Below, piece by piece: positions 46,124 to 58,639 of a DNA stretch of 64,000 nt. This DNA is from Lathyrus oleraceus (lineage: Eukaryota; Streptophyta; Magnoliopsida; Fabales; Fabaceae): contig NC_066583.1 in the NCBI RefSeq assembly GCF_024323335.1, positions 18,150,665-18,214,664 of the forward strand, read 5' to 3'. Within the stretch, counting starts at the first letter, position 1. Each line of letters begins with the position of its first letter. Made by a program: the position numbers and the translations under genes. Below the pieces are notes generated by a model, which did no database searches, was not told the DNA's origin, and was given only the letters and a program-made list of their open reading frames with translations.

Positions 46124-46980
46124 TTGTTATTGCTATTTCTGTGTTTCAAAGCATTGTGTCTATACCCGGGGCATAATAGCTAATTTTAAGGGTTTGTCAT
46201 TTTCATAAGCATATTTACATTCAATAAATCAATGGACTTTTTGCATTCAAATATTGTGCTCTTTATCTTTCTTGTCATCTTCCAAGCAAGCTATGTTTTC
46301 TTGCACACACTCACGTAACAAATTGTGTATCCATATCCACTCTGGATCCTGTTGATAATAGTTCCACTACTGTTCACTATGACTTTGGAAATCCGATCTA
46401 CCAAGCCGAGGATGGAAGTGAGGAAGATTGTGAAGTCCCTGGAGAACTTGCCAGACTGGTACTACAAGAAGAAAAGACCATACAGCCGCATGAGGAATCA
46501 ATTGAAATTGTAAATCTGGGTACTGAAATAGACAAGAAAGAGGTCAGAGGTTTCTTGGGACACTTGAATTACATTGCCCGATTCATTCCACATTTGACTG
46601 CTACCTGCAAACCCATCTTCAAATTACTAAAAAAGAAAAATCAAGAGATGGTATGGAATGATGAATGACAAAATCAAGAAGTATCTCCAAGAACCTCCAA
46701 TTCTGATACCACCAGTTGAAGAAAGACCTCTCATCATGTATTTGACCGTGTTAGAAAATTCAATGAGGTGTGTGTTGGGGCAACATGACGAGTCTGGTCG
46801 AAAAGAGCATGCCATATACTGCCTTAGCAAAAGGTACCGACTGTGAAACAAGATACTCACAGCTCGAGAAAGCTTGCTGTGCTTTGGCTTGGGCTGCTCG
46901 TCGACTAAGACAGTATATGTTGAATCATACCACTTTATTGACTTCTAAGATGGATTCTATCAAATATCTATTTGAGAAAC
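46124..46980 (+). pseudogene. Nested Tat pol remnants: linker, RT end, RNase H
   Basis: Bases 46350-46540 encode the pre-RT linker (IYQAEDGSEEDCEVPGE). At about 46535 it jumps straight to the C-terminal end of reverse transcriptase (VRGFLGHLNYIARFIPHL), losing the catalytic core. RNase H pieces follow (PPILIPPVEERPLIMYLTV, VLGQHDESGRKEHAIY) in shifting frames, ending at SIKYLFEKPA near 46980, where a second deletion joins to integrase. Confidence 0.75.
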
Positions 46981-47662
46981 CTGCTGTCTCCTGAAAGAGT
47001 TATCACTGACAATGGTACTAATTTGAACAACAAGATGATTACTGAACTCTGCACGCAGTTCAAAATAAAACACCATAACTCTTCTCCGTACCGGCCAAAG
47101 ATGAACGGCGCCGTGGAGGTTGCTAATAAGAATATCAAGAGGATCATACAAAAGATGACAGTAACGTACAAAGACTGGCATGAGATGTTACCATTCGCTC
47201 TCCACGGTTATCGCACTTCAGTGCGCACTTCGACAGGGGCAACTCCGTTCTCTTTAGTCTATGGAATGGAAGCCATCTTACCAGTGGAAGTTCAGATTCC
47301 CTCTCTAAGAATCATGAAAGAGGCGGGCTTAGATGAAGATGAACGGATTCAGACTCGACTCGATCAGATAAATTTGATTGAAGAGACTCGCGGCTGTTTG
47401 TCATAGGCAGATATATCAGAAGCGCATGATCCAGGCATTTAACAAAAAGGTCAAGAGACAGGTATATCAAATTGGCGACTTGGTGATCAAGCGTATCATT
47501 CTACCGCAAGGTGATCCCAGAGGTAAATGGACTCCCACATACGAAGGGCCATTTATGGTTAAGAAGATATTCTCTGGTGGAGCCATGATACTTGCTACAA
47601 TGGACGGCGAAGATTTCCCGCATCCCGTGAACGCGGACATAGTTAAAAAATACTACGCATAA
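46981..47662 (+). pseudogene. Nested Tat integrase, C-terminal two thirds
   Basis: Starts at ERVITDNGTNLNNK, so the HHCC finger and first catalytic Asp are gone, and continues through NGAVEVANKNIKR and the C-terminal domain. A frameshift near 47390 splits it into frames 46972-47406 and 47378-47662. It ends KKYYA, aligned with KKYFA in the host element. Confidence 0.8.
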
Positions 47663-50035
47663 AAGAGACCCGCTAGGTCGACGTATCTAGGTAAAAGTAA
47701 GGGCATCCCGGCGAACCAAAAGGGTTCGGGCAAAAATTAGGGATAAACATATAAAAACGTACACCCGGCAAGTCGAAAACCTGAAAAGGCGGCTTGGGCA
47801 AAAAAGGGTATCCTGGTGGACTGAAAACCTGAAAAGGCGGTCCAGGCAAAAATTAGGGATTAAAGCGTAAGACTATGTCCCGTTCTCAGTCAGCTTCAAC
47901 CAAGTCCCAAGGACTGAACAAGCCAATCACTTCTATCCGACAACAGGAGATGAGACGCTTGAAGACATAATGACAGTAGCGGAATTAAAATCAATAGGAC
48001 CTTTTCTGCATAGCTTTCTCTTTGTTTTCTTGACGATTTCCTCTTACTAGGATTTCTGTATCCTTGTACACAAATTGCCTGTTTACAGGCCCTCTTTCAA
48101 AATCAATACAATTTCATTTCCAAAAAGATGCTTTTGTTTTACCTTTTCTGTTTTGTTTGCGTATACGTCCATTGATTTACTTTGAATTGATTTATGCATT
48201 TGAATATGATCAATGTTTACCAAAAATGCATGCCTAGAATAGTAATAGCAATTACTACACGACTTCAGGCTCGAGGAGAAGGTCTAATCACGCTTCCCAA
48301 TGAATCCGTTGCTAATTCGATTCCCCGGCAACGCCAGTTATTCCCCAGAAGAAATTGGCATCACTAGACTGGTCATCTCTTCTACCCCCAGCCAGGCTCT
48401 GTTGAATATCTCTGCCATCAGATAAAAGTCAAATACCCCTAGCTAAGGAAGGGTCATCAATACAAATATCTCCGACCAGAAGACTGAGATTTATTTCCCC
48501 AGTAGAGTCCCCTGGAAGAACGTTTCAGACACATAGTGCATTCATTACATCATTTCACATCACATACCTACATACAATTTTCATTCCGCATCATATACAT
48601 TACATCATTTCATAACATATACATGTATAAAATGCTCTCATTTATTCCAGACGCATAATTCACTCATTACATCATTTCACAGCACACGCATGCATACAAC
48701 ATTTGCATCTCATACATCATGACATGGCATGAAGCTAACTTTATTTTTCAGGTTAATTATCCTCTTGATACAATCAAAACAAAGGTCCATTCAGACGGAC
48801 AGCTTTATCAATTACATTCAGGAATCAACTACATCTTTCAGATATACTCCATGTCAACATTCATTCTGACATCCTCCTAACGATGGCATCTATAAGCTCA
48901 TCCCAGACATTTATCGCAAATACAGCATACACAAATACTATCAGATTCAGCCTAACGTATGGTTCGTTCTGATTCAGCCTAACATATGACTCCTTCAACT
49001 CAGATACGATCTAGCGTACGATCCATTCTGACCTTCAATAACTCAGATACGGTTTAATGTACGACCCAGTTAGACCTTCATATCCTCAGATGCTACCTAG
49101 TGTACGGTACATTTCTGAAGTGTAGTCTAGCATATGACTACCCCCTTTTATAATCAGATTCAGCCTAATGGACGGCTCATTCTGCTCAGATACGGTTTAA
49201 TGTACGACCCAGTTAGACCTTCATCCACTCAGATGCTACCTAGTGTACGGTACATTTCTGAAGTGTAGTCTAGCATACGACTACCCCTTTCATCGTCAGA
49301 TTCAGCCTAATGGACGGCTCATTCTGCTCAGATACGGTTTAATGTACGATCCAGTTAGACCTTCATCTCCTCAGATGCTACCTAGTGTACGGTACATTTC
49401 TGAAGTGTAGTCTAGCGTACGACTACCCCCTTTCATCATCAGACACAGCCTAACGGACGACTCATCCTGCAACTCCAATACGGTCTAGCATAAGACCCAT
49501 TTGGATCTTCAACTCATATACGATCTAGCATACGATCCAGTCTGATTTTCTATCCCCAGTGAAATCACCCGCTTAATGGAGGTTTCGTTCTGCAACTCAG
49601 AGACAATCTAGCGTACGATCCATTCTGATTTTTCATCCTCAGCGAAGTCATCCGCCCAATAAACAACTCACTCTGGTATTCAGATGCGGTCTAGCGTATG
49701 ATCCATTCTGATCCCTTATCCCCAGCAGCGTATAACACACTCTGACTCCCCAACGAAGTCGACAGCATAATGGATAACTCACTATACGGGCTAGCGTATG
49801 ACCCGGTACGACATCCATGTCTTCAGATATCGTCTAATGTACGACGCACTCTGAAGCTCTCATCATCAAATTCCCTGGATGGCATCTTTAAGCCCATCTC
49901 CGTCAAGACTAGCTCCTGATTGACAAGCGCAAATTTTTGGGCATTCTAGTGTTCAATAATCTTCCACCTCCAAACCACGAATGGCATACATGCCATCCTA
50001 ACTCTCTCGGTTCAAGAATATTGAACAAGGGCAGC
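47663..50035 (+). other. Nested Tat 3' untranslated region
   Basis: No gene. It opens with repeated blocks containing CTGAAAAGGCGG and GGCAAAAATTAGGGAT (47680-47870), also seen at 52040-52190 in the host element. A CATACATTACATCATTTCA-type repeat follows (48540-48720), then the 143-bp tandem array and its degenerate flanks (48930-49850) with many copies of TCTAGCGTACGA. It ends in the purine run AACAAGGGCAGC before the LTR. Confidence 0.65.
49040..49475. repeat. 143-bp tandem repeat, three copies
   Basis: Units start at GATACGGTTTAATGTACGA at about 49045, 49189 and 49331 (steps 144 and 142), each with GCTACCTAGTGTACGGTAC, GTGTAGTCTAGCATACGACT and CAGCCTAATGGACGGCTC. Shorter, diverged copies surround it. 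Tandem repeats in this position are known in Tat/Ogre 3' untranslated regions. Confidence 0.85.
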
Positions 50036-52021
50036 TGTCATACCCCAAAATTTGCCCATTAATCTTGCAAAACATTTCTCGAAGCACTCCAACTTGTTCT
50101 GCAAGACACTGACCTTAAAGGAACAAAAGCCCAGCTCACAACAGGCCCAATCCAGAAAATGGCCCAAACTGGCCTGCTCGCTACACGCACGCCTGGCGAA
50201 CCTTCGCTACACGCTCGCGTAGCGAACCTTCGCTACACGCTCTCCTAGCGAAGCTTGCGAACATCAGAATTTTTGGGCTTCATTCTGAGCCCATTAGGTC
50301 ACCACGATCACTATAAATACTGGCACTTCAGCCACGAAAAAGACAGACAAGGACAGATGGAAACCCTGGCACAGAAACCCTGGAGGCTACCTTAGAGAGT
50401 TCCGAATAAAGAAACCCTGAAGGCCGCTCTTCCGCTCCGAAGCTACCGCCGCCCAACTCCATCCGATACCAAAAGTGATCAGTCTCTCCAACATAGCAGT
50501 TTAGTGGCAAACAGGTTTGCGCATCACTATTGTTTTATGCTTTTAATCGGTAATCTCTATATACATAAAGCATCATGATTGAAGTTTCGAATATGTAATT
50601 TGATTTCACATGCGAATTTAAATATGCTTGAATATCATGAATGTTTGTCCATGCTATTCCTGTAATCAAATGCCATAAAAGTTCAGGTTTTCGGAGGTCA
50701 TGCTGCTGTCAAACTCCAAACCCGTGGCCGCTCGCTAGCACATCGCTAAGCGAGCCTGTAGCGAGCCTTCGCTGAGCCTTCGTTAGGCGAAGCAGAGGCG
50801 AACGGGACAGTGGCTGCTTTGTTTCTTTTCTATTCTGCCTTATGTCTATCTAACCAAGACTTATTATAATTCTGCATCATTTGGCCTGAGATTATGACTG
50901 TTGTGTTGTAGTGCAATTTTCAATTATACTTTACTTTGATGCTCTAACCCGTGTGCTGAATTGTGTAAAGGTTTACATATTCCCGAGGAAATGGCCGGCT
51001 AGGTATTCCACTTTATGTGTGGGATACCCTTATGGAGATTCACCCTGAATTACTCAATTGATTTTAATGTATTAATTTCATGGTGAAGATCCACCCTAAT
51101 GGCTTAATTGATCTTAATGTACTGATTTTAATATGGACCTAATTACTTAATCGACTACGGCTATCTAATTAATTGTAAAACTTTGCCTTTTAATATGCGA
51201 TCTTGGACCTCTCTTTTGTTACCCTACGATTACGGTATTATGGTCATGTCCCGCGAATATGGGGATACACTTAGCAAAGACCCTTCGGTTAAATCATTAT
51301 AGTCCCTCGAATGTTGCCTTTGTCCCTCGATGACCCTTCGGTGTAGCCTACGGTTAAATGATGATCGTCCCTTCGAATGCTAAGGTATCCTCACAACTGT
51401 TGCCTTCAATGACCAATCGATGACCAATCGATGACCCTTCGATGACCCTTCTACATCCAAAGGATAAAACTGCTTACTTCTCAATAGTAAGGATAGTTTT
51501 ACCCTCATAAGGATAGGAAATGCCCGGAAAGACCTCGGATAGGTATAACTCTTAATTGCTTATTCACAATTTAAAACTACTTTTCACACCTTACACCTTT
51601 CAAAACCTCCATTAGAAAATCACCACTTGGCATACATTCGCACTAGAATCATTGCCGAGTTATATTTTTCTAAACTATTTTCAAAACTAAACGAGATAAC
51701 CACTTTGTATACATTCATTCAAGAATCATTACAAAGTTAAATTCTCCTTTTCAAAACATTTCCTACACATTTCTCAACCACTTTTTCAAACTAGAAAAAC
51801 ATAAATGATTGAGCAATTAAGAGCCCATGGATAACCATGGATACAAAGGGTGCTAACACCTTCCCTTTGTATAATGTACCTCCCGAACCTAAGAATCTAA
51901 ATTAAGGTCTTTCCTGTTCTTTTCCACCTTTCCTTATTGGATAAAAGAAAAGTCGGTGGCGACTCTTGCTAACCGCGACATTGCGATTAAAAAACACAAA
52001 AAGTCAGTTCACCGTATGACA
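50036..52021 (+). repeat. Nested Tat 3' LTR (1,986 bp)
   Basis: Same as 42716-44709 with about eleven substitutions and a shorter CTCCGCTCCTCCG run. The first frame listed within it, 50328-50510, is an accidental minus-strand frame. Confidence 0.92.
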
Positions 52022-53520
52022 CCGGCGAACCAAGAAAATGAAAAAGGTTCGGGCAAAAATTAGGGATTAAAAGTGAAAAGATTGTACACCCGGTAAGTTG
52101 AAAACTTGAAAAGGCAACTTAGGCAAAAATGGGTATCCCGGTGGATTGAAAACCTGAAAAGGGCGATCCAGGCAAAAGTTAGGGATTAAGCGAATGATTG
52201 CGTTCTGAGTAGTTCTGAATCTCATCTCGTGTCAATGACTGGAAACTTTTGAAGGATAGGAAACAGTCCAATCACTCTTTCAGAAAGCTGATCATCTGGA
52301 GGATCTTGAAGACGAGCAAGTCATAGCAGAATTGGAACCCAATAGAAATCCATTTCACATTGCCATTAAATTAATGTCTGTTTTTATCTTTTGTGCGATT
52401 ACCTCTTTTCAGGGATTGCTTCCTGATGTAAATGCCTATTCAGAGGCCGTTCAATCAATAAAATCATGTTATTCAGTTTTCATTTTAATTTTCCAGTTTT
52501 GTTTGCAAAAATGACGTCCGAATTTTTTTATAAGCATTGCATCATGACACATAAGAGCTTTACAGGTACATGCTTAATAAACATTTAAAATTGCTGTAAA
52601 TTTTAAGTGCTTTGGATCGTCTATTCAGAACAGGTACCCTCGGGGCATTTCCTTAAAATCCCCTGTAGATGATCGTGAATGTTTTTTCGCCAACAGACGA
52701 ATTCGGTATCTTATCCCTGCAGAGCTGATCAGAGCGTTGGATTCTTCAATCCCCATCAGGTTCTCACCACTGTACCTCCCCCTAAGCGGTGGTTTCAGAT
52801 TATACACTCCCTAGTAGAGTTGACAGTGTCAGACTATATACCCCTAGAGGAGTTGACAGTGCCAGACTGTATCTTCCCAACAGAAGCGGCTGCTCCTCAG
52901 AGTTCGAGGCCAGATCGATGATCTCGACGCCAGATTCCGTGGTTTCTTTTCTTGAAGCAGAATCTCGGTACCGTATCGGTGTTTGCTTCCCCTGCTGAGT
53001 CATCTTTCGCAGATCGTGGTTGCCAGAACCACTATCGCTTTCCCCAACAACAGGTTTTCAGTGTCGTTCTCTCCCCAGTCAGAATCTCGGTATTTCGTCA
53101 TTGCTAGAACACTGTGTGGTGGGTCATTTCCCCACAGAATTCTTTACGCTGTGCATCTCTAGAAGCCTTGCTAGGGTCCAAAAGATGGTGATCATTTCCC
53201 CAACAGATCCCCTTGCCTCAGCTTGGCATTCTACCCAGCATTTCGCATCCCTGCATGTAGAATCATATTGCATTGCATCCTCCCAAATCGCGTAGCATTT
53301 CCATTTTCATGGAGCATTACGCCATTGAAAAATTCAAACATACGCATGTAAGCATAAAACATTCTCGGTATCCCAAGTGATAAGCCAGAAGTTGTTTCCA
53401 GTACTCAGACTGAAGATTGTTCATGACTTACCTTTGTTATCCCCAGCAAGTGTCATTGGCCCATGTGTCGCCTCTATTATCGTTCCCTATTTCTGCCGAT
53501 GCTGACAGGCATGAAGTTTC
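52022..53520 (+). other. Ogre/Tat host element 3' untranslated region, first part
   Basis: Continues the host element after the nested insertion. It holds GGCAAAAATTAGGGATTAA blocks, then mixed sequence with short repeats such as GAGTTGACAGTG(C/T)CAGACT (52810-52870). No convincing gene. Confidence 0.6.
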
Positions 53521-53529
53521 CGGTATTCA

Positions 53530-53970
53530 AACCGAAGTGGCGTTCAGGCCAGTTTTCCGATGTTCAGATCGAAGAAGTTTCTGACATTCAGGTCGATGCA
53601 ACTTGTGGCATTCAGGCCAATTTTCCGATGTTCAGATCGAAGAAGTTTCCGACGTTCAGGTCGATGCAACTTGTGGCATTCAGGCCAGTTTTCCGATGTT
53701 CAGATCGAAGAAGTTTCCGACGTTCAGGTCGATGCAACTTGTGGCATTCAGGCCAGTTTTCCGATGTTCAGATCGAAGGAGTTTCCGACGTTCAGGTCGA
53801 TGCAACTTGTGGCGTTCAGGCCAGTTTTCCGATGTTCAGATCAAAGAAGTTTCCGACATTCAGATCGATGCAACTTGTGGCATTCAGGCCAATTTTCCGA
53901 TGTTCAGATCGAAGAAGTTTCCGACGTTCAGGTCGACGCAACTTGTGGCATTCAGGCCAGCCTCTCGGTG
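53530..53970. repeat. 68-bp tandem repeat, about 6.5 copies
   Basis: Units of TTTTCCGATGTTCAGATCGA... begin near 53557, 53625, 53693, 53761, 53829 and 53897, a constant 68-base step, with a diverged end near 53965. Because 68 is not a multiple of three, the same peptides appear in all frames (53463-54125, 53560-54180, 53603-53986), so these frames are not genes. Confidence 0.93.
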
Positions 53971-54313
53971 TTCAAACCGATATTAATAATCTCATATCTC
54001 CCGATGTTCAGATCGAAGTCATTTCCAGTATTCAGACTGATGAGCGGCATTCAGGCCATGGTTATTTCTGTGTTACCATTTATTTTGGTATCCAGGTTAA
54101 CATTCTTTTTCGGTATTCAGACTGACTCTCACCGTACCAGACGGATTCTTCTTTCAAGACCACCTCTTTGCCGATTCTGACAGGCATTGTTACTTCACTT
54201 CACTTCAGTGCAAAATTTTGGGCTTTTATTGTATTCAATCCCTTGATACCTCGAAAGCACGAAAGTCGCTGCTATCTTCTTTCCAGGTCTCCAGTTGATT
54301 GAATAGGGGCAGC

Positions 54314-54371
54314 TGTAATACCCCAAAATTTACCCTTCATTTTACCTGGAAGCATACGCTTTACACCTCAA

Positions 54372-54432
<61 letters not shown>

Positions 54433-55760
54433 TAATAATAATAATAATAATTAAATAAATAAATTAAATAAATAAATAAATAAAAGAAAATTTTGGACTT
54501 GGGCCTCTCTCATCTGAGCCCACAGGTCCACAAAAATCAGGTTATAAATTCAGAGTTTCAGTGAAAGGAAATTTCATTCTATTCCTATTACCCTGGCTGG
54601 AGGAAAAAGATAGTGAGAGAAGAGGTAACAGAGAACTCAGAGCAGCCTCCAAACCCTGAAGGGAACTCAACTGCACAGAATCACCTCTGCCTCACATAAA
54701 TCCTAGAGATTGTTTTGTAAACCTCACGGGTGCAATTCAATTTCAATCAAGCTTTCCAATCAGGTTTGCCCTTATTCCCATTACCTTTATGCTCTTAATT
54801 TGGATCATTTGAATGTATGAGGTATGATGGATGAATTTCATTAGGTTTTTGCCCACGGGTTCATAATTATGTATGAATGTATAAATAATGCCTTGAATGC
54901 TTAACCCTTATTGTGTTTCACTAACCCTTTTGTTGAGTTTTTGTGAAGGCTCACATGACTTTTGCAGGGATAGCTCGCTGGATATTCCACTTTACTCGTG
55001 GGATACCATTTGGGAGATTTATTCTGATTGCCTTGTTGGCTCATTTACTTTATACATGTTTGTTTTGTATGTGTTCATATCCCCGCAGGTAGCGCAGTTC
55101 CTTCGTCAAGGACTGCCTTTTTGCATGAGCATCCCAAACCCTAACCCTTCATTGATTTTTCTTCTCCTAAACACATGTTTACTCCTTCTACTACAGGTGA
55201 GTAAGTCTCCAAAGGTCGAGCATCCGGTAGATTGCGTAGTAACGTCGTTCGTCCAAAACCCAATCCATAACCCCGTAGTTAGCCAAACTACGGCTTGCTC
55301 TGATTCTCATTCCAGATGAGATACGTAGGCATAAGACGCGATGTCTTACCGAGCACACATCCCCCCAACCCATAGGTCAGCCGAGCTACGAAGACTCTGA
55401 TTCTCATATTCATATGAGATACGTATGTAGTGGATGCGACATCCGCGCGAGTCATTTTCATTTAACCCATTTTTTAGTAAACAACACAAGATAAACTCAC
55501 ACCCTTTAGACAAGAACTACAAAAGTGGATCCCGTAGAGTACTATGGATGCGTAGAGGTGCTAATACCTTCCCTTCGCATAACCGACTCCCGAACCCAAT
55601 ATTTGGTCGCGAGACCTTGTCTTTCCCTTTCCTTTTTTCAGGTTTACTTCGAGCGTTTCCTTTCCCTCCTTTGGGATAAATAACGCACGGTGGCGACTCT
55701 TCTGTCATTTTCTTTCGCCGGTTGTGTTTTTCGCACACTGTATTTTTTCAGGTTGCGACA
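54314..55760 (+). repeat. Ogre/Tat host 3' LTR (about 1.45 kb)
   Basis: Starts TGTAATACCCC after the purine run GAATAGGGGCAGC and ends GGTTGCGACA. It contains an (AAT)n microsatellite at 54369-54450, a TATA-like GTTATAAATTC near 54541, and the GGTGGCGACTCTTCTG segment typical of these LTR ends. The right border is by the ACA end only, since the left LTR is missing. Confidence 0.65.
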
Positions 55761-58176
55761 CCATCAAATCAATTCAATATGATCAAAATGATCCCCAAAC
55801 ACACTGCATATGGTAGTGTGGTGTAATTGGAAGCCAACTTGGTAGCCAAAACATCTCAAATTGCAAAACCCGATCACAAGTGCAAATTCTGATTTTGCCT
55901 AAAATGGCAAAAAGAAAAATCCATAGCAGGCCAAACCAAGTCCTTTGTCTGTTCCAAATCGATGCTAAGGACCAAGGAAAAGTGATCTAAGGTGCAAGAA
56001 AGGTCAGAGAACAACCAAAAATTTCCCCCAAAGTCCAACCTTGAGCATGTTTCGAGCTCCATGCCATTCTGAAGCAAACCTCCACAATCTTCCCTCCAAT
56101 CCATCCCAACATCTTCCCTATAAATAGGGGAAGGTGTTCCAACCATTTGACAAGCTTGAAAAGTCATAAAATCCTTGTTTCACATTTGTGCCAAAGCAAC
56201 CAAACCAGTGTTTGCATTTTTGAGTTTCAAAGTATTTCAACTCCAAACAACCACCCAGAACCATCCAAAAGGCTAATGAAATCTACACTTGTCATGACAT
56301 TGATTTGATTAGGGTTTGTTTGAACCTTTCGTACTTCAAACCTACTAATGAATTATCAAGCGATCATTCATGGTACTTTGAAGCATGGATATGTTACCCC
56401 TACATCAATCAACTTGGGTCATTTGACATGTAGATAAAGCTTTGCTTACATACGCTAACTTGTGATTTCATCTAATACATTGTCATTTCTTTTGGTTTAT
56501 ACTAACCCACTAACATCTTATACTCACCTGCCTATATTATAGTGTTCCTATTTTACCTTGATCTTATACCTTGTTCAACATAATCAACTTAATCAAACAT
56601 TAACTTTCAACCTTGAGTTGTGGTATAGTCTTCCTTTTGTCAATCTATTGATATATGGACTTGGGTTGTACAAATTTCATTGGTCCAAATCTTTTGTAAG
56701 TTGATCCTTTGATCATCTTCAATACTTTGCATCAATGATAAGTCATCCCCTGGTGCTCCATATTTTGAATCTATTGACCTAAGTATAGATGATCCTCAAG
56801 TGTTGGTCCATTGTCCATAATGCCAACTTAACCTAACTTTACTAACTTTGATCACCATTGTTATTGTTATTGTTATTGTTATCTTATTATTTACTTTGAT
56901 GTTATTTACTTTGTAATTTACATTTAAGTACTCATCATCATCCTCATTGTACAAACTCATCATGCATTTTGATTATTGTCATTTATCTTTATTGTTATCA
57001 TACATTAAAAACAACAAAAATAGGATAAAATGATAAGACCAAAAAAATTTAATTCCACTTAATCAACTAGGACTTATTGGATCTTATCTTAGGAATTTTG
57101 CTTGGAGGCCTTTTCCATTACTTTGTGATACTCCGTTAACTTTGGGTTTCATCTGTACTTACATTCCAGTTGTAAGAATGACATCATGGCACCACCTTAG
57201 GGGACATGTCTATAAGACCATTATCCTTTGTTTAGCTTAGGTCACTTTTGCACCCACAAAGCTTTCTCTTGGGCTACCTTACAGTGAGTCCCTTTATTTT
57301 CTTGTTGGTTACTTTGCATGCATGTTGCATTAACCAATTTCATAATCGAACAAGCAAACCCTTGATTCAACGTCAAGTGGTTTTTTTCTTAATCAAATTC
57401 AAAACACAATAAAACTACGATTAGTATTGTATGCCACGAGCCTTAAGTGGTAGAGAATGAGTAAGAATGGAGCATTCATACCCTTACTCGGATTATTTTG
57501 GATGGAGACGCTTGACTTGTTGTCTAGAATATTCACCTCCGGCCATAAACTTTAGTACAATCTAATCACAAACTCTTTTCATAAACCCTTATTCGAGGTA
57601 AAATCAACACAATCTGTCAAACCTTATTTTTTGTGCCTTAGGGAACCACCTCGAAAACCATTTTCTCAGGTAAAATCAACCAACACACAAACACTTTCTA
57701 CTCTGAACTACGGAGCTCCAATTTATCATCCCCGATGAGTGATACGTAGGCACAACGGTCACAATCCTTGGCAAGCACAATAATAAAAACACCCAGAGTC
57801 CCATCACTCTTTTTACACACTTTGTATACACTTTCAAAAATAAAAACATTAAACGAGATAAATACCCGCATACGTAAACAACCCAAATGGTTCTCATGGA
57901 GTACCATGGACGTGAGGGGTGTTAATACCTTCCCCTTACATAACCGACTTCCGAACCCAAGTCTCGGTTGTGAGACCGATTCCTTATTCTCTTTTTGTGG
58001 TTCCTATGCGCATCTCTTTTCGAGGGTTTTATCGACTATTTCCCCTCTCATGTCCAATAGAGGTAAACCAAATAAAATTTGGTGGCGACTCTTCTGATTC
58101 CGCCCAATTCATTTTTGGGTGATTTTTTTGTTCAGTCCCAGTTTCCGTTCGCATTCCTGAAACCCCGGTAGCGACA
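55761..58176 (+). repeat. Partial Ogre-type LTR
   Basis: A TATA box (CCTATAAATAGGGG) at 56118-56130, a long AT-rich transcribed part with a TTGTTA microsatellite near 56860, and an end much like that of the preceding LTR: TTCCGAACCCAAGTCTCGG, GGTGGCGACTCTTCTG, and GGTAGCGACA at 58176. The start is not seen, so it is probably the right part of a larger LTR. No gene. Confidence 0.5.
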
Positions 58177-58304
58177 GCGCCTACGTATCATCATAGTGTA
58201 ATAAGGAAGTCAGTGCTTCATAGTTTAGAGGACTAAAACTGAAAGAAAGATATGATCGGGGGTGGTGTTTGATTTGGAAAATGCTATAAACTGACTGAAG
58301 CGAT

Positions 58305-58630
58305 GTTTAAACTAAAGGAAAATGATTGGGTGTTTAAACTAGAGGTTAAGAAAAAGGGGTGGTGTTTAAACCAAAGGTCAGTGTTTAAACCAGAAAAGAA
58401 GCAGTAATGGTGCTTAAACCAAAGATTAAGAAAAAAGGGTGGTGTTTAAACCAAAGGTCGATGTTTAAACCAGAAAAGAAGAAAAGTGGTGTTTAAACCA
58501 AAAGAGTGGCGTTAAAACTGGAAAAGAAGCAAAATATGGTGTTTAAACCAAATGTCGGTGTTTAAACCAGAAAAGAAGAAAAAGTGGTGTTTATACAAAG
58601 TAACTTAAGATGGTGTTTAAACCACAAGTA
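58305..58630. repeat. GTTTAAAC palindrome minisatellite
   Basis: Thirteen motifs in about 325 bases, ten with exact GTTTAAAC, usually as GGTGTTTAAACCA. They alternate between ...ACCAAAGGTC and ...ACCAGAAAAGAAG contexts, giving a compound unit of about 50-55 bases. It lies outside any element I can delimit. Confidence 0.9.
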
Positions 58631-58639
58631 ACTTGAAAG

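Larger units (their letters stand above)
42716..52021 (+). mobile_element. Deleted Tat-type element nested in its relative
   Basis: LTRs 42716-44709 and 50036-52021 (TGTCATAC...GTATGACA) flank 5.3 kb. The target duplication CCGGC is exact (42711-42715 and 52022-52026). About eleven substitutions and an 8-base size difference separate the LTRs (about 0.55 percent). Gag core, most of reverse transcriptase and the start of integrase are deleted, so it cannot move by itself. Confidence 0.92.
37181..55760 (+). mobile_element. Ogre/Tat-type Ty3/gypsy element, 5' truncated, with nested relative
   Basis: Plus-strand gag (37371-38990), a probable intron, pol (39234-42660), 3' untranslated region (42661-42715 and 52022-54313) and 3' LTR (54314-55760). 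Tat lineage is shown by the integrase style (RIITDNGSNLNN), a second, archaeal-type RNase H after the first, and the intron before reverse transcriptase. The 5' LTR and primer site are absent; sequence starts near 37181 beside SIRE-like debris. A related element with target duplication CCGGC sits at 42716-52021. Several stops and frameshifts make it inactive. Confidence 0.85.

Noticed and set aside
53463..54180. Three overlapping plus-strand frames of 127-220 residues with repeated peptides
   Set aside because: They are one 68-bp tandem repeat read in different frames; 68 is not a multiple of three, so the peptides recur across frames. The sequence lies in a retroelement 3' untranslated region.
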